NCBI GenBank assembly: GCA_026770575.1
Contig: MU657165.1
Span: forward strand, 1,109,933-1,173,932
From: Pelagophyceae sp. CCMP2097
Lineage: Eukaryota; Sar; Pelagophyceae
Length of the DNA: 64,000 nucleotides
Direction of reading: 5' to 3'
Each line of letters starts with the position of its first letter. Position 1 is the stretch's first letter. A model generated the notes under the pieces. The model searched no databases. It was given only the letters and a program-made list of their open reading frames with translations, and was not told where the DNA came from. The position numbers and the translations under genes are program-made. This document shows, one piece after another, positions 42,268-53,190 of this stretch.

Positions 42268-44588
42268 ATGGCATGCTGCTGCGCCGCCGCCGGCGGGTCC
42301 GCGCAGGTCCAGCCGGACGGCGGCGAGGATGACCTGCCCGTGGCGTCGGAGCTCGACGCGGCCCACCCGGACAACCGCAAAATCGTCCTGGAGCCGGGCT
42401 TTGGCGGGCCGTGCAAGAAGCGGCGGTGCACCGACCTGCTGTGCATGCTTTTACTGGTGGCGTGTTGGGCGTGCATGACGGGCATCGGCTTCGCGGCGCT
42501 GGGCTTCATCGAGTCCGACAAGATCCACAAGGGCAACCCGTACCGGCTCATCAACGGCATCGACTACAAGGGCAACGTCTGCGGCATCTCCAAAGACGTA
42601 CGCGCCAGCGCCAGACTTCGTCGTCGAGACGGGTGCCGAGACGATGTCCCCTCTTGAGACACCGGGTCCCGGTACCGGGCCTCTCAGTCGATCTGGGGCC
42701 TCTCTCCGGTCCTTTGGTCGACCCTCGTTTGACAGGTCAAAAACACGGACAAGCTGTACTACCTGCCCGACGGCCGCGGCGTCTGCATCAAGAAGTGCCC
42801 GAAGAAGAGCGACCTCGAGCAGTTTTACTGCACGTACAACGTCCAAAAGGAGATTGATGCGGAGACGAGGTGCGACGCCCCCCGTGCGATGTGGCGCCCA
42901 CCGCGATTTGCGTAGGGACTTGGAGCGCATCGCACTGGGCTACTCTGAGGTGAAGAAGGGCGAGTGCCAGATTTACTACAAGACGAAAGACGTGTTGAAC
43001 TACTGCATCTCAAAGGACGCCCTCGACTACTCGGCCGAGCTGGCGGCTTCGGAGTTCGTCGACGACAAGACGGTGGGCAACTCGACGGACTCGGGCTACG
43101 ACGATGGCGCGAAGCAGGAGTGGTACGAAAAGGTCTACGGCGACATCTTCCTCAGCTGGCCCTACATTGTTGGCTTTGGCGTCGGCGGCGCGCTGATTGT
43201 CGGATTCGTCTACACGTTCCTCCTCCGGATCCCCGGCGTCCTCGCTTTGATCATCTGGGGCCTGCTGGCGGCCATCTTCGTTTTACTTTTAGCGGCGGCG
43301 GCGTTCCTCTACTCGACGTCGCTCAAGTGGGCAGGCGAGTCGTCGCCGAAGACGCACCCCAAGTCGCAGGCCGACGGCATGTCGTACGCGGCCATCGCCG
43401 TCTTGGTGCTGGCGGGTCTGTGGTTTTGCTTCGTGTGCTGCATGCGGAAACGCATCATGCTCGCCATCGGCATCGTCCGCGAGGCCGCCAAGTGCATCGC
43501 CGCCATGCCGTTGATCGTCCTCTTCCCGCTCTTCCAGTGCGCCGGCCTCCTCGTGTTTTTGGTGCCGTGGTTCGCCTACGCGATCTTCCTTGGTTCCTCG
43601 GGCGAGTTGAAGACGGTCGACGGCGGCGAGCTGGGCACGTACAAGGAGCTGAAGTACGACAAGAACACGTACTACGCCGGGTGGTACATGCTCTTTACGT
43701 ACTTTTGGACCTCTGAGTTCATTGTAGCGCTCGGGCAGATTATTATTGCCATGGCGTGTTCCACCTGGTACTTCACGCGCGACAAGGGGTTCATCGGGTC
43801 GAATACGATCATGACGTCCGTGGGCCGAAGCATGTTCTACCACTCGGGCACCGCCGCCTTCGGGTCGCTGATCATCGCCATCATCAAGACGATTCGCGCC
43901 GTGGTGGCGTACATCCAAAAGAAGGCGAAAAAGACGAAGACGTGCAAGGCGCTGCTGCAAGTCGTGCTCTGCGTCATCCAGTGCTGCCTCTGGTGCATCG
44001 AAAAGTGCATGAAGTTCCTGAACAAAAACGCGTACATCCAAACTGCCATCTTCGGCTTTTCCTTTTGCAAAGCGGCGCGGTGCGCCTTCTTCCTCATCCT
44101 GCGCAACATCGCACGCATCGCCGCGCTCTCCATCGTCTCCGGCTTCGTGCTCCTGCTGGGCAAGATCATCATCGCCGGTGGCGCCACGTTCTGCTGCTAC
44201 CTGGCCTTGAACTATGCCCTCGCGGACAAGCTCACGGCGCTGTACGCGCCCTTGATCCTCACCTTCTTCATCGCCTACTACATCGCGACCATGTTCAACG
44301 AGGTCTGGGGCATGGCCATGGCCACCATCCTCCAGTGCTTCATCGCAGACGAGGAGATGTACAGCGGCGACAAGGACGCCATGTACGCCGGGGCGTCACT
44401 CAAGTCCTGCGTGGACAACGCCAACAAGGGCAAGCACGCGCGAAAGGTACAAGCACTCACCTGTGTCTCGCCCCCATGAAACGTCCCGCGCCGGAAGCCG
44501 CTCGGGCGAGCCGACCCGCGCGCCCGCGCCCATTCGGCCGCACGCGTAGGTCAAACCGGGCGACGCCCGGACCAGCGAAATGCCGTAG
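42268..44588 (+). CDS. Choline transporter-like protein (CTL/SLC44 family)
   Basis: Exons 42268-42597, 42736-42869, 42916-44446 and 44550-44588 join to 677 aa, the usual family length. The first membrane segment (DLLCMLLLVACWACMTGIGF) is followed by a large Cys-containing luminal loop (INGIDYKGNVCG, CIKKCPKK). About nine further segments include WPYIVGFGVGGALIVGFVYTF and VSGFVLLLGKIIIAGGATFC. Family blocks: DWSDTACSTWYFTRDKG-type text (MACSTWYFTRDKGF), YHSGTAAFGSLIIAIIKTIR, LNKNAYIQTAIFGFSFCKAA and CFIADEEMY. The last exon (VKPGDARTSEMP-stop) adds a short cytosolic tail. Such proteins carry choline or ethanolamine across plasma or organelle membranes. Confidence 0.93.
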
Positions 44589-45005
44589 CATCCCACCCTC
44601 GGGCCAGCCAGTTGACCGTAGATTTTTAATGTGATCCGTCGTACATCCGCGGCCTCGCCGGTCGTCGCGCGCCTCCCGCGGCCGAGGGGCCTGTGGGTCA
44701 GGGTCTGAAAAGGGTGCGCGGGTGCGCGTCGAGTGAACTTCGATGACCCTCGAGCGGCTGAAAAGGCCGACCCACACCAGCACCCGACCCCCCTGGGGTG
44801 ATGCGCGGGTGCGTGTCGCACCGCACCCTTTTCGAGACATGCCGAAGCTCCAGAGTCGAGGAGCGTCGTCTACCCTCGATGAAAGCCGCTTCGCGCCAAT
44901 GCGCGGGCATAATAATTATGACTTAGTAACTGAACAAATATCGGGGGAAGCGTGCCGGAGCCATCGCTGCAGGCTGCGGGCCGGGGGATCTATGCGCGAA
45001 TTCGT
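44589..45005. other. Intergenic, 0.4 kb, between convergent genes, with inverted repeat
   Basis: A ~13-bp inverted repeat flanks the middle: tgaaaagggtgcg at about 44706 and cgcacccttttcg at about 44822, with related gggtgcgcgggtgcg copies inside. A short AT-rich stretch lies at 44909-44945. No gene recognised. Confidence 0.5.
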
Positions 45006-45873
45006 TTAGCCGCGGCCGAAGAAGCCCTTCTTCTTCTTGGCCGCCTCGTCGAACTCCTCCTTGGTTTCGAACTTCTGCTTGGCGTACCTGCGCGGCACGA
45101 GGCGGCTCAAACCTCGGATAAGGAGGCGGCTTCCACCCCTTGCCACGCCATGCAGTCCCGCGCCCCGTTCCACACACGGCACGGGGGCGTCTCACGTGTG
45201 GCCCGACGCCTTGAAGGCGCCGCCCTTGAAGGTCTGGTCCTTCTCGAGGTTGAGGAGGTAGTCCCCGACGTCCTACGAGGGGCAGCGAGCGTCGAGCACC
45301 GCGGATTCGAACTCTCCTCGTCACCCGCGGGCTCCGCCTGGCGTTCCCTTCTCTGCCTCGCGGGCCCCGCGGGGCTCTCGCGCGGCGGTCTGACTCACGA
45401 GGAACGCCTTCTGGTTCTTAAACTTCTTCTTGCCCTCCTCGACCTTCTTCTTGGCCGCGTCCTGCGACGCCTTGTACTCCGCCTCCGTCAGGCCGGCCGG
45501 CACTAAGTGGAGGTAGGGCGTAAGCCGACGGCGGCGCGGGGGGGCGGCAAAAGGCGCGTCGGTACCGGACAGAAGGGGATACGCACCGTAGCCGTGCATC
45601 TTCGTCGTCGCGACGGCGACCGCGGGCGCGGCCGGCGCTACGCGGGCGGCGTGTGACTCGGGCGCTCCCCAGGGGCCGGGCGGGCGCGGGCGGGCGCACC
45701 GAAGGCCGAAGCCGTGGCCGACAGGGCGACGATGATGCAGGCGAAGCGAGCCTGGGAAAAACACGTCCGACCCTCGTCACTGCGCGAGCCTCGGGGGCCG
45801 CGGCGGGCGGCTGCCCCCCGCCCCCAGACCGACGGCCACAGGCCCCGCACGACGCCGCTACCTCACTCACCAT
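45006..45873 (-). CDS. Plastid-targeted small Lys-rich protein with ASAFAP motif
   Basis: Six exons; the first contributes only the ATG (45871-45873), followed directly by a GTGAGT donor. Then 45700-45751, 45587-45637, and three more down to the TAA at 45006. The join gives a signal peptide MARFACIIVALSATASAFAP, with the ASA|FAP cleavage motif that marks plastid import in stramenopiles and cryptophytes, followed by APAVAVATTKMHGYVPAG. The mature part is small, helical and Lys-rich (LTEAEYKASQDAAKKKVEEG, DVGDYLLNLEKDQTFKGGAF, YAKQKFETKEEFDEAAKKKK) and ends GFFGRG. I know no function; it could be a thylakoid or pyrenoid-associated protein. About 125 aa in total. Confidence 0.78.
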
Positions 45874-47651
45874 TCTGATGCTTTGGTTGAATGTGCAATC
45901 GAAGTATCTGGCGGTGACGCTCCCAGAACCGTTGACAACCCGTTGCCGTTCTTCTCCGGTTGTACATGCGGGCAGCTGCATGCAGCCTCGTCGCGAGCCG
46001 AAGGCGCACGCCGTGCACTCGAGAGCAGCCCGCGACAGTGCTGTATTCTAGCCGAGGGCCCTACGGCCGCTCCGCGCCGGGCTCCGCGCCGGGCTCGGTC
46101 GCAAAAGCCCCTGAACGTCGGGCCAGTTGTGGAGTTTTTCTGCGAGGCCTCGATGCTCGAGCTCTTTGAGCCGCGGCATCTTCGGACGCACGTTAAGAGC
46201 CGTCGGGTCGCACCTCGCGGCGCGGCGCCCGGCCCGGCGCGGCGGAGCGCCGAGGAGGCGTTTCCCGCGTGCACGGCCCAGCGGCGACGGGCGCGTCGTC
46301 GCTGCGGAGCGCCCGGCCGAGACCCGGAGCGCCCGGCGGTGTGCCCGGGCCTTTTAACCGTCGTGGCCCCGGTCGCAAGGCACGCCGTGGCCCAGTCGCA
46401 AGGCAGGAGCACGTGCTTGGATTTGTGACGCGCGGCGACGGGCGACCGCGAGCGTGCCGCGACGGCAAGACGGCAGAAGCGGAGCAGCTCCTTGCTACCG
46501 ACCCCACACACGCGGGCGGTACGGCTCACGGGCAGCCTGTGGGCGCGGTATCCGGCTTAAGCGCCGCCGAGACGTTTAGCGGAGTCGCCGCCACGCCAGA
46601 TCGAGGCAACGGCCATTGGCTCTGGATGCTCGTCGCGGGACGCAGTGACGCTGAGCAGCGCACAGTACGTCTATCATGGAGTCAGCGAAGCGGAGTGTAT
46701 GAGGGTGGGCAGTGCCGACGTTGATGCGGCGACGTTGACACGTCCCTACAATACTAGACCCTAACCCTAACCCTCTTCTTGTACGTTCCGATACCTCAAT
46801 CGAATCGTCGAGAGCGCAATTTGTACTTTGTCGACATAGCAATCCCTCGTGACCTTTCCTGTCGCACTTGGGGACTGCCATCATGCCTTGATTAATATTC
46901 CAGCTCGATTGGGCGTCCTGGCGGCGCGGCCCCGGAGGCCACACGGCGCCGGCACCACCGCGACCATCGCGGCGCTCCATCGGCGTTCCGCCTCTCTTCT
47001 GTGGGGACGTCGACGAAGCGCGGATCGAGACTACGAGTGCCGCTGACCCGGGGGCCAACCTTCACAGCAGCCACCGGCGTCGCAGAGAGTGGAGCCCACC
47101 GCGAGTGCTCGGTTGCGCCCGCGGCCGGAGCGGGCGCGCGCGTGTTTGCGAAAGGACCCGCGTTGTCGACTCGACGCGCGTCGACTTGTGGCAACATGAT
47201 CATAATAAAATTGCGCTTTTTTGGTGATGCTCGTTTTTGGGTAAAATTGAGTATTTCAAACTGAACGACAGAATAAAAAAAAGAACGCGCAGTACAAGAC
47301 GCAGGAGGCCCGCAGGGTCGGGGGCTCTGGGCGTGGCGCGCAAGGTCGCGGGCGCTGTGCGCGGCGCCCGATTCGCTGTCGTATAAGGGGTATTTCGGGT
47401 CAGGAGGAAGGTTCTTTCTTTTTGCAGCGGTTTCAGTGAAATATTGAAATTGGCTCGAAATCCCGAAACGGGTTTACCCAACGGCACTAGACCTTTTCCC
47501 ATTGGTCGCGCTGCGGCGCCGATTAAAGGCGAAAAGGTTTATGAGAATTAAAAGCCACAAACTTCCGGGTTATCCTTTGGAAAGAACTCGCTTCACGTGT
47601 TTCACACTCAAACTGACGTTCGGCAACGAAGTTCGCGAAGAACTACACATT
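45874..47651. other. Intergenic, 1.8 kb, largest gene-poor stretch
   Basis: No convincing gene. It holds an interstitial telomere-like repeat at 46758-46774 and an AT-rich island at about 47195-47290 (tttttggtgatgctcg, aataaaaaaaagaacg). The GC-rich stretch 46000-46600 keeps several frames open by composition only. The right end contains the promoter of the Myb gene. Confidence 0.5.
46758..46774. repeat. Interstitial telomere-like repeat (CCCTAA)n
   Basis: Reads accctaaccctaaccct: nearly three units of the TTAGGG-type telomere repeat (complement strand). It is embedded in unrelated sequence and not at the end of the window. Confidence 0.85.
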
Positions 47652-49476
47652 ATGGTTGGACTCTTCACGCCTGGCGGCCCCTTCGACCCGGCGGCGCCGG
47701 CGCACTTCCTGGACGGCGCGCACCACGGCTACGGCGCGCCCGTTGCTCAACAGCACGCCGGCGGCGGCCTCGGCGCACTCATGGCCGGCCCGTTCTGGTC
47801 CGCGCCGCCCGCGGGCGCCGCCCAGGCCGCGCTCGCGCCCTACGGCCACGCCGGCCTCCTCGCGCAGACGGCGCGCGATCCCTACGCCCACGGCGTCCTC
47901 CGCCTCATGGGCGAAGGCCAGCGCGCCAGCCACGACTTCCTCGGCACCCCGCGTATCGACACAAGGTGAGCCACGCACCCGGAGCGACGGGTCGGATGAG
48001 GGGTAGCTCGATCCCCCGGGGCGCCGCGGGTCGCGCGCAAGCACGTGCGGAGGCCGCGCCGGGGCCGCCCTTTTTTTTGGCTCTTTTTCTTCCGCCCCGC
48101 GCGGCTTTTTCACCGCTCGTCTTTAGGTGCCGGCGCGCGTGGTCCGAGGACGAGGAGGACCGGCTTCGCAGCGGCGTCGAGACGTACGGCATCGGGGCAT
48201 GGTCGCGCATCCGCGACGACTTTGGCTTCTGCGGCGGCGGCGAGGCAGCGCGGTCCTGCATCAACCTCAAAGACAAGTGGCGCAACATGCAGCGTGAGTG
48301 CTGCGCCCGCCTCGCGCTTCGCGGGACGCACGGGGGGGAATCCACCGGGGCGGGTAGTCGCCGCCGTTAAATATGGATCTTTTCGGGTTGCTGAGAGGCC
48401 TTCTTCGACTTTTCGCCTTTTTGGATGGCCCGTGGTGCTGACACCGCTCCTTCCCAGGCCCGCCGCGCGCACCCACAGTCAAGGACGCGCCGCCGAAGCG
48501 GCGGTCGAGCAAGTCGCTGAAGCGCCTCGCCGACGGCTCGGCCAAGGACGGCGAGGACGATGAGGACGCCACCGCGCCGTTTTTGGCGTGGCTCGACCAC
48601 GCGAAGGCGTGGTGCGCGACGCAGCTCGTGCGCGTGGAGAAGGGCAAGGTGCACGTGCAGACGATCCGCACGCGGTTCTCCATGTCGTCCGACTTCCCCA
48701 AGCTCAGCCTCGGCTTCAAGGCCTGCGAGCAGCTGCGCCTCGACCTGGAGAACCCCAAGACCGAGGTCTCAAAGCGCTTCCGCACCGACGCGCTGGAGCC
48801 CGTCGTCGGCGTCGACTCGATCCGCCAGAACTGCTTCATCCACAACGCGAACCGCCTCGGCGTCTTTGGCTGGGCCGTGCGCGGCGACGTACCCTTCCCG
48901 CCCGCGCGGTCGCCCGTCGACGAGACGCAGCAGCTCGCGCTCATGCCGCAGCAGCCCCGCGCGCCGCCGCGCGCGCCCGCGCCGCACCAGGGCGTCTACC
49001 TCCAGCTCTCCAACGGGCCCGCGCCGCCCGGAGCGCGCGCCGACGCGCCGCGGCCCTACCGCCGCCCCGCGCAGCTGCCGGCCTACGGCGAGGACTTTGA
49101 GCAGGACCACACGCGCCGCGCCGACGCCGATGCCGACGAGTCATACGGCGCGCCGCGTGGCGACATCCGCCTCACGCTGCGCAACGACGCTCTGCTCCGC
49201 AGCGACGCCTTGCTCCGCAGCGACGCGCACGCGGCGCTGGACGCGGCTATGGACCGCAGCAGCTGGAACGCGCAGCACCGCGCGCGCCATGGCGGCCCCG
49301 CGCCGCCCCCTGGCGACCGCCACGACGAGGAGCAGCAGCAGTTCTCGCCCGAGGTGTACCGCGCGCTCATGAAGCCGGGCCACTACGACGCGCAGTACTA
49401 CGACCCGAATCAGTACCGCCCCAACCCCATGCGCTTCGAGATGACGCCGAGCTGGTCCCCCGACTGGCAGGCCTAA
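47652..49476 (+). CDS. Myb/SANT telobox-type DNA-binding protein
   Basis: Exons 47652-47965, 48127-48293 and 48458-49476 join to 499 aa. The N-terminus is Gly/Ala/His-rich. Residues from about 106 form one Myb repeat: RRAWSEDEEDRLRSGVETYGIGAWSRIRDDFGF ... RSCINLKDKWRNMQR. The LKDKWRN helix is the telobox hallmark of telomere-repeat-binding (TRF-like) Myb proteins. After a basic patch (PPKRRSSKSLKR) a well-folded block follows (FLAWLDHAKAWCATQLVRVEKGKVHVQT ... NCFIHNANRLGVFGWAVRGD) with no family I know. The C-terminal ~200 residues are Ala/Pro/Arg/Asp-rich and disordered. It may bind telomeric or promoter sites. Confidence 0.82.
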
Positions 49477-49650
49477 GCGCGCCAAAGAACGCAAGACAGA
49501 GACGACGATGTCTCAGACAACACTCCGGCGACCGCGCCCCCCCTGTCCCATACGATCATAATCCTACACCCAAGCACAAAACATCGGCCACGCCGTCAGC
49601 CGGCCCATCCTATGCCGGTATGCCTAGCCTCACTTTGCCAACTGGGTTGC

Positions 49651-50331
49651 TTATGGCTTCTTCTTATCGTTGTCGCCGAGCTCTTCCATGAGCGACATGT
49701 ACACGTACATGAGTGACCAGCCGACGATGAGCATAGCCATGCCGGCTTCGGCAAGCTCTTGCGACTGGAAGACGGAGAGGAGGCCAAGGAGCGTGAGGAC
49801 GACACCGACGTATTGCGGGTGGCGGAGGCCGACGTTGAAGGGGAACGCGTGGCACCACGGCACCGCGCGGCCGAGCTTGAATCCGTAGTAGACGCCGTCG
49901 TTGCCGATGGCCGCGTACATGGCGCCGTTCAGCACTTGCCCGGCGCCCGCGAGCGCTAGACCATAAACCTTGGTCCAGTTCGGCGCGTCGGCCGCGGCGC
50001 GCCACAACGGCGCGGGCGAGCCGCCGAGCAAAGCGAGGACGCAGCCCCACTGCCAGACCTTGAAGAGCAGTTCGCCGGCCGCGAAGACGGCCACCGGGTG
50101 CCTGCCTAAATGGCTCAGCGGCTTCTTGGCGCAGAGCTTCGCAAACGCCTCCGGGTACTTCCAGATTCCGGCGTGCGCGACGTAGTTCAGCGAGATGCCG
50201 AATAGGCAGAGCGCCAATCGCGGCGTCACGAGACTGGGCGCGCACCACAGATGCAAGGTCCCGAGCGCGTACGCGCGCGCCAAAACTGGCAACGCGCAGG
50301 CCACCGCCACGACCAGGTCCAGCAGGCCCAT
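49651..50331 (-). CDS. Phospholipid N-methyltransferase-like membrane protein (PEMT family)
   Basis: Single exon, 226 aa from the first ATG at 50331 (MGLLDLVVAVACALPVLARA). The frame is open upstream only with non-ATG codons. Four to five membrane segments. The C-terminal part fits the PEMT/isoprenylcysteine methyltransferase fold: FNVGLRHPQYVGVVLTLLGLLSVFQSQ, where R-H-P-Q-Y-V-G corresponds to the conserved NP/HP-x-Y-x-G turn, then an acidic E-E pair (LMEELGDNDKKKP-stop). PEMT methylates phosphatidylethanolamine towards phosphatidylcholine using S-adenosylmethionine in the ER. The KKKP end could act as an ER-retrieval-like signal (KKXX-type variant). Only 105 bp separate it from the RAP gene upstream on the same strand. 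Confidence 0.75.
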   Translation of the reverse strand: MGLLDLVVAVACALPVLARAYALGTLHLWCAPSLVTPRLALCLFGISLNYVAHAGIWKYPEAFAKLCAKKPLSHLGRHPVAVFAAGELLFKVWQWGCVLALLGGSPAPLWRAAADAPNWTKVYGLALAGAGQVLNGAMYAAIGNDGVYYGFKLGRAVPWCHAFPFNVGLRHPQYVGVVLTLLGLLSVFQSQELAEAGMAMLIVGWSLMYVYMSLMEELGDNDKKKP

Positions 50332-50436
50332 CGGCGACCAGAGGGGATCGCGCGGGGCTCCGGCGCCGACTCGGAGCGGAGATTCAAGTTTAAGCGACCC
50401 TGGAACAGACAAGTCTCCTCACTGGAGCTTGCTTGT

Positions 50437-52734
50437 TTAATTCCTTGCTTCTTGCGTCTTGCTGCGCAGGTACGCACCTTGTTCGGCGCTTGATCGCAGC
50501 GCGTCCCACTCAAAGTAGGGCACGCGGACCACCTTCCAACCCAGGCGGCCGAGCATCCTCTCCTTGAATCTGGACCGGCCGTCGAGCACGTGCGCCGCGC
50601 CGCCCGCGAGGTACTGCGCCGGGCCGGCAAATTCGACGGCGACGCTTGTGGCCGGCTGCGCACAATTGACGCGGAGGCCTTCGGCGGTGACGTGTGGGGC
50701 GTGCGCCCAGCCGATGCGGTCGAGCGCCGCCGACACGTCGCGCTGCGCCGGGGGCGGGCTCGGCTCCTGGCGGATGTACGCCGCCCGGAGCTCGGCCTCG
50801 TGGCGGCTTAAAATCTTTGGCAGCGCGTGCTGCGGCGCCTCTCTCCACAGATGCACGTAGACCTGGTGCAACTGCGAGAGCCCGTCGTGGTTGAACTCGG
50901 CGAACTTGCCTTGGATGCTCGAAGCCATCGCCTCGAAGAGCTGTGGCGCCTCGACGCCCGCCGTCGCTAAAGCCCAGGCGGTGTTGGCGAGGGCTTGCGC
51001 TTCAAAAGTCGCAATCTTCTCGAGGGATTCAGCGGCAATGGCTTCAAATAGCGCCGGCGCCTCGACCGCCGCCGTGGCGTAGGCCCAGGCGGTGTTGGCT
51101 AAAGCTTGGGAGTTGAACGTCGCCATCTTCTTCGATGATTCCGCAGCGACGGCCTCGAACAGCGCCGGCGCCGAGACGCCCGCCGTCGAGTACGCCCACG
51201 CCGTGTTCGAGAGATTCTGCGAGGTAAACGCCGCAATCTTCTTCGGTGCTTCTGCAGCGACCGCGTCGAAGAGCGCCGGCGCCGCGACGCGCGCCTTTGC
51301 AAACGCCCAGGCCGTGTTCGCCAGCTCTTGCGAGTTGAACTGCGCAATCTTCTCCCGCGCCTCGGCGGCGACCGTCTCGAACAGCGAGGGCGCCAAAACG
51401 CCCGCCGTCGCGTAGGCCCAGGCGGTGTTTGCGAGCGCTTGCGGGGTGAACGTCCGAATCTTCTTCAGCGCTTCGGCGGCGATGGCCTCGAAGAGCGGCC
51501 GGTTCGCCTCTGCCGCGCCCGCCGTCGAAAAGGCCCAGGCGGTGTTTGCGAGCGCTTGCGGGGTGAACGTCCCGATCTTCTCCGGCAATTCTTCGGCAAT
51601 TCTCGCAAATAAAGCTGGCGCCTCGACGCCCGCCGTCGCAAAAGCCCAGGCGGTGTTTGAGAGGTTTTGCGCGGTGAACGTCCCGATCTTCTTCGACGAT
51701 TCAGCGGCAATGACCTCGAACAAAGCCGGCGCCTCCATTCCCGCCCTCGCGTAAGCCCAGGCGGTGTTGGCCAGAGCCTGCGCGTTGAACGTCTTCATCT
51801 TCTTCGGTGCTTCTGAAGCGACTGCTTTAAACAGCGCCGGCGCCTCGACGCCCGCCCTCGCAAACGCCCAGGCGGTGTTCGCGAGTTCTTGCGCCTTGAA
51901 CGTGGCCATCTTCGCCGCGGCCTCCAAGGCTACAGCGTCGAAGAGGGGTGCGTGCCGCGCGCCCGCCGTGGCAAAGGACCAGACGACGTTGGCGAGCGTT
52001 TGTGCGTTACAGGCGGCCAACTTGCGCAAAACAGCAGGCGCGGCGGCGTCGAAGATGGCGGGTCCCGAAAAACGGAGTTTTGCGGCACCCCAGCAGGCGC
52101 TCGCGAGGAGTCTGGAGTCCCAGCGGTGGTCGGATCGGATGCCGTCGGCGGCGCGGGCTAAAAGGCGGTGGAGGAGCGGCTTCGACTCGTTTTCAAACGT
52201 TTCGGCTAATAAGCCGACGCGGTGCAGCGCCGTCGAAAGGTTGACGTGGTTAAAGTCCTTCCCGCGGGCGTCGTAGAGCGCCAGCACCGCCGCCGCGGAC
52301 TCGCAGGACGCGACCTGCTCGTTGAGCGTGCGCGGCGACGCCGCCGACGCGGACGCCGCCGCCGCCGCCGCCGGCGTCGGCCGCGGCGGCGCCTTCACCT
52401 TGGGCTTCGACAGGTTGGTTGCGAGGAGGACGCGCATCTCGCGGCCTTTGAGCTGGATGGGGCTCTGCAGCTTGTGCTCGACGTTTCGGCCGTCGGACGC
52501 GTCGATGGTGACGTAGGCGGTGCCGCGCGAGTCGCCCGGCGCGCGGCCAGTCGGGACCTTGACGCTCTTCACGTCGAAGAGCGGCGTCAGCGCGGCGTGC
52601 ACGTCCGCCGCCGTCGCGCCGCTCGGCAGGTCGCGCACCAAGAGCTCCACGTCCAACCGAGGGCCGCGCACCGCGAAGCGGCGAACCGGCAGACGCACCG
52701 GCGACGAAACGGAACGGCGCGGGAGAGCCATCAT
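50437..52734 (-). CDS. Organelle RNA-binding protein: RRM + ANTAWAFA-type repeats + RAP domain (paralogue)
   Basis: Single exon, 765 aa from ATG at 52734 (MMALPRRSVSSPVRLPVRRF, a presequence-like Arg-rich start). RRM-like domain at about residues 30-105 (DVELLVRDLPSGATAADVHA ... GTAYVTIDASDGRNVEHKL). Then roughly 12 copies of a 36-residue repeat, better conserved than in the other copy: (F)xxQxLANTAWAFATAGVEAPALFEAIAxEAxxKI. The RAP domain occupies the C-terminus (VAVEFAGPAQYL ... LGWKVVRVPYFEWDALRS). In both paralogues the RAP end is followed by a similar SSAEQ-x-x-YLR tail. Same role as the first copy: binding organellar RNA. The high repeat identity suggests recent internal duplication or gene conversion. 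Confidence 0.88.
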   Translation of the reverse strand: MMALPRRSVSSPVRLPVRRFAVRGPRLDVELLVRDLPSGATAADVHAALTPLFDVKSVKVPTGRAPGDSRGTAYVTIDASDGRNVEHKLQSPIQLKGREMRVLLATNLSKPKVKAPPRPTPAAAAAASASAASPRTLNEQVASCESAAAVLALYDARGKDFNHVNLSTALHRVGLLAETFENESKPLLHRLLARAADGIRSDHRWDSRLLASACWGAAKLRFSGPAIFDAAAPAVLRKLAACNAQTLANVVWSFATAGARHAPLFDAVALEAAAKMATFKAQELANTAWAFARAGVEAPALFKAVASEAPKKMKTFNAQALANTAWAYARAGMEAPALFEVIAAESSKKIGTFTAQNLSNTAWAFATAGVEAPALFARIAEELPEKIGTFTPQALANTAWAFSTAGAAEANRPLFEAIAAEALKKIRTFTPQALANTAWAYATAGVLAPSLFETVAAEAREKIAQFNSQELANTAWAFAKARVAAPALFDAVAAEAPKKIAAFTSQNLSNTAWAYSTAGVSAPALFEAVAAESSKKMATFNSQALANTAWAYATAAVEAPALFEAIAAESLEKIATFEAQALANTAWALATAGVEAPQLFEAMASSIQGKFAEFNHDGLSQLHQVYVHLWREAPQHALPKILSRHEAELRAAYIRQEPSPPPAQRDVSAALDRIGWAHAPHVTAEGLRVNCAQPATSVAVEFAGPAQYLAGGAAHVLDGRSRFKERMLGRLGWKVVRVPYFEWDALRSSAEQGAYLRSKTQEARN

Positions 52735-53190
52735 CTCGGCGGTGCGTCGCAAAGGACGACGAGCTGGCTCAGTCAACCTCAGTCGGTAGCTGCGCGCAAG
52801 CCCTGCTGCGCACCGAGCCCGGCGGCGAGCACTTCACCACGTCCGGCACTATTTACACTGTGTCCGAGTCCGAGTCCACTAGGCGGTGCCGCCGCTTCTC
52901 TTCGCGCTCTCCCGTTTCTCTGCTCGCTGTGCTTCGCCTGCCCTCCGCGCCGACTGTTTGATCGTTTAAAGTAAATGTCGCCAAAAAGGCTAAGCGTTCA
53001 CGCGACGGGTCCACGCGAAGAAGGGCCCTCGAGCTCGAGCTCCATAGTGTGGCCCTCCCTGAGCTCAGGAGGGTGCACCCAGGAGGGTGTACCCTGAGCT
53101 CAGGATATGACCGTTATGGAAGCCTGCTCAGGCTCGCGCGCGCGCCGTGCGCGGCGCTCAGGCTCGCGCGCGCGCCGTGCGCGGGGGCGT
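52735..53190. repeat. Intergenic with palindromic and tandem GC-rich repeats
   Basis: Between about 53055 and 53103 the motif ccctgagctcagga appears twice, flanking two gggtgcaccc/gggtgtaccc palindromes. At 53129-53190 a 33-nt unit (gctcaggctcgcgcgcgcgc...) is repeated in tandem; it encodes the duplicated last residues (AHGARASLS) of the gene on the minus strand. Confidence 0.75.

Noticed and set aside
41130..42560. Minus-strand frame of 476 codons
   Set aside because: Overlaps the well-supported HMG gene and SLC44 exon 1 and shows no domain.
46000..46560. Overlapping open frames on both strands
   Set aside because: Open only because of GC-rich composition; no domain, splice pattern or start supports a gene.
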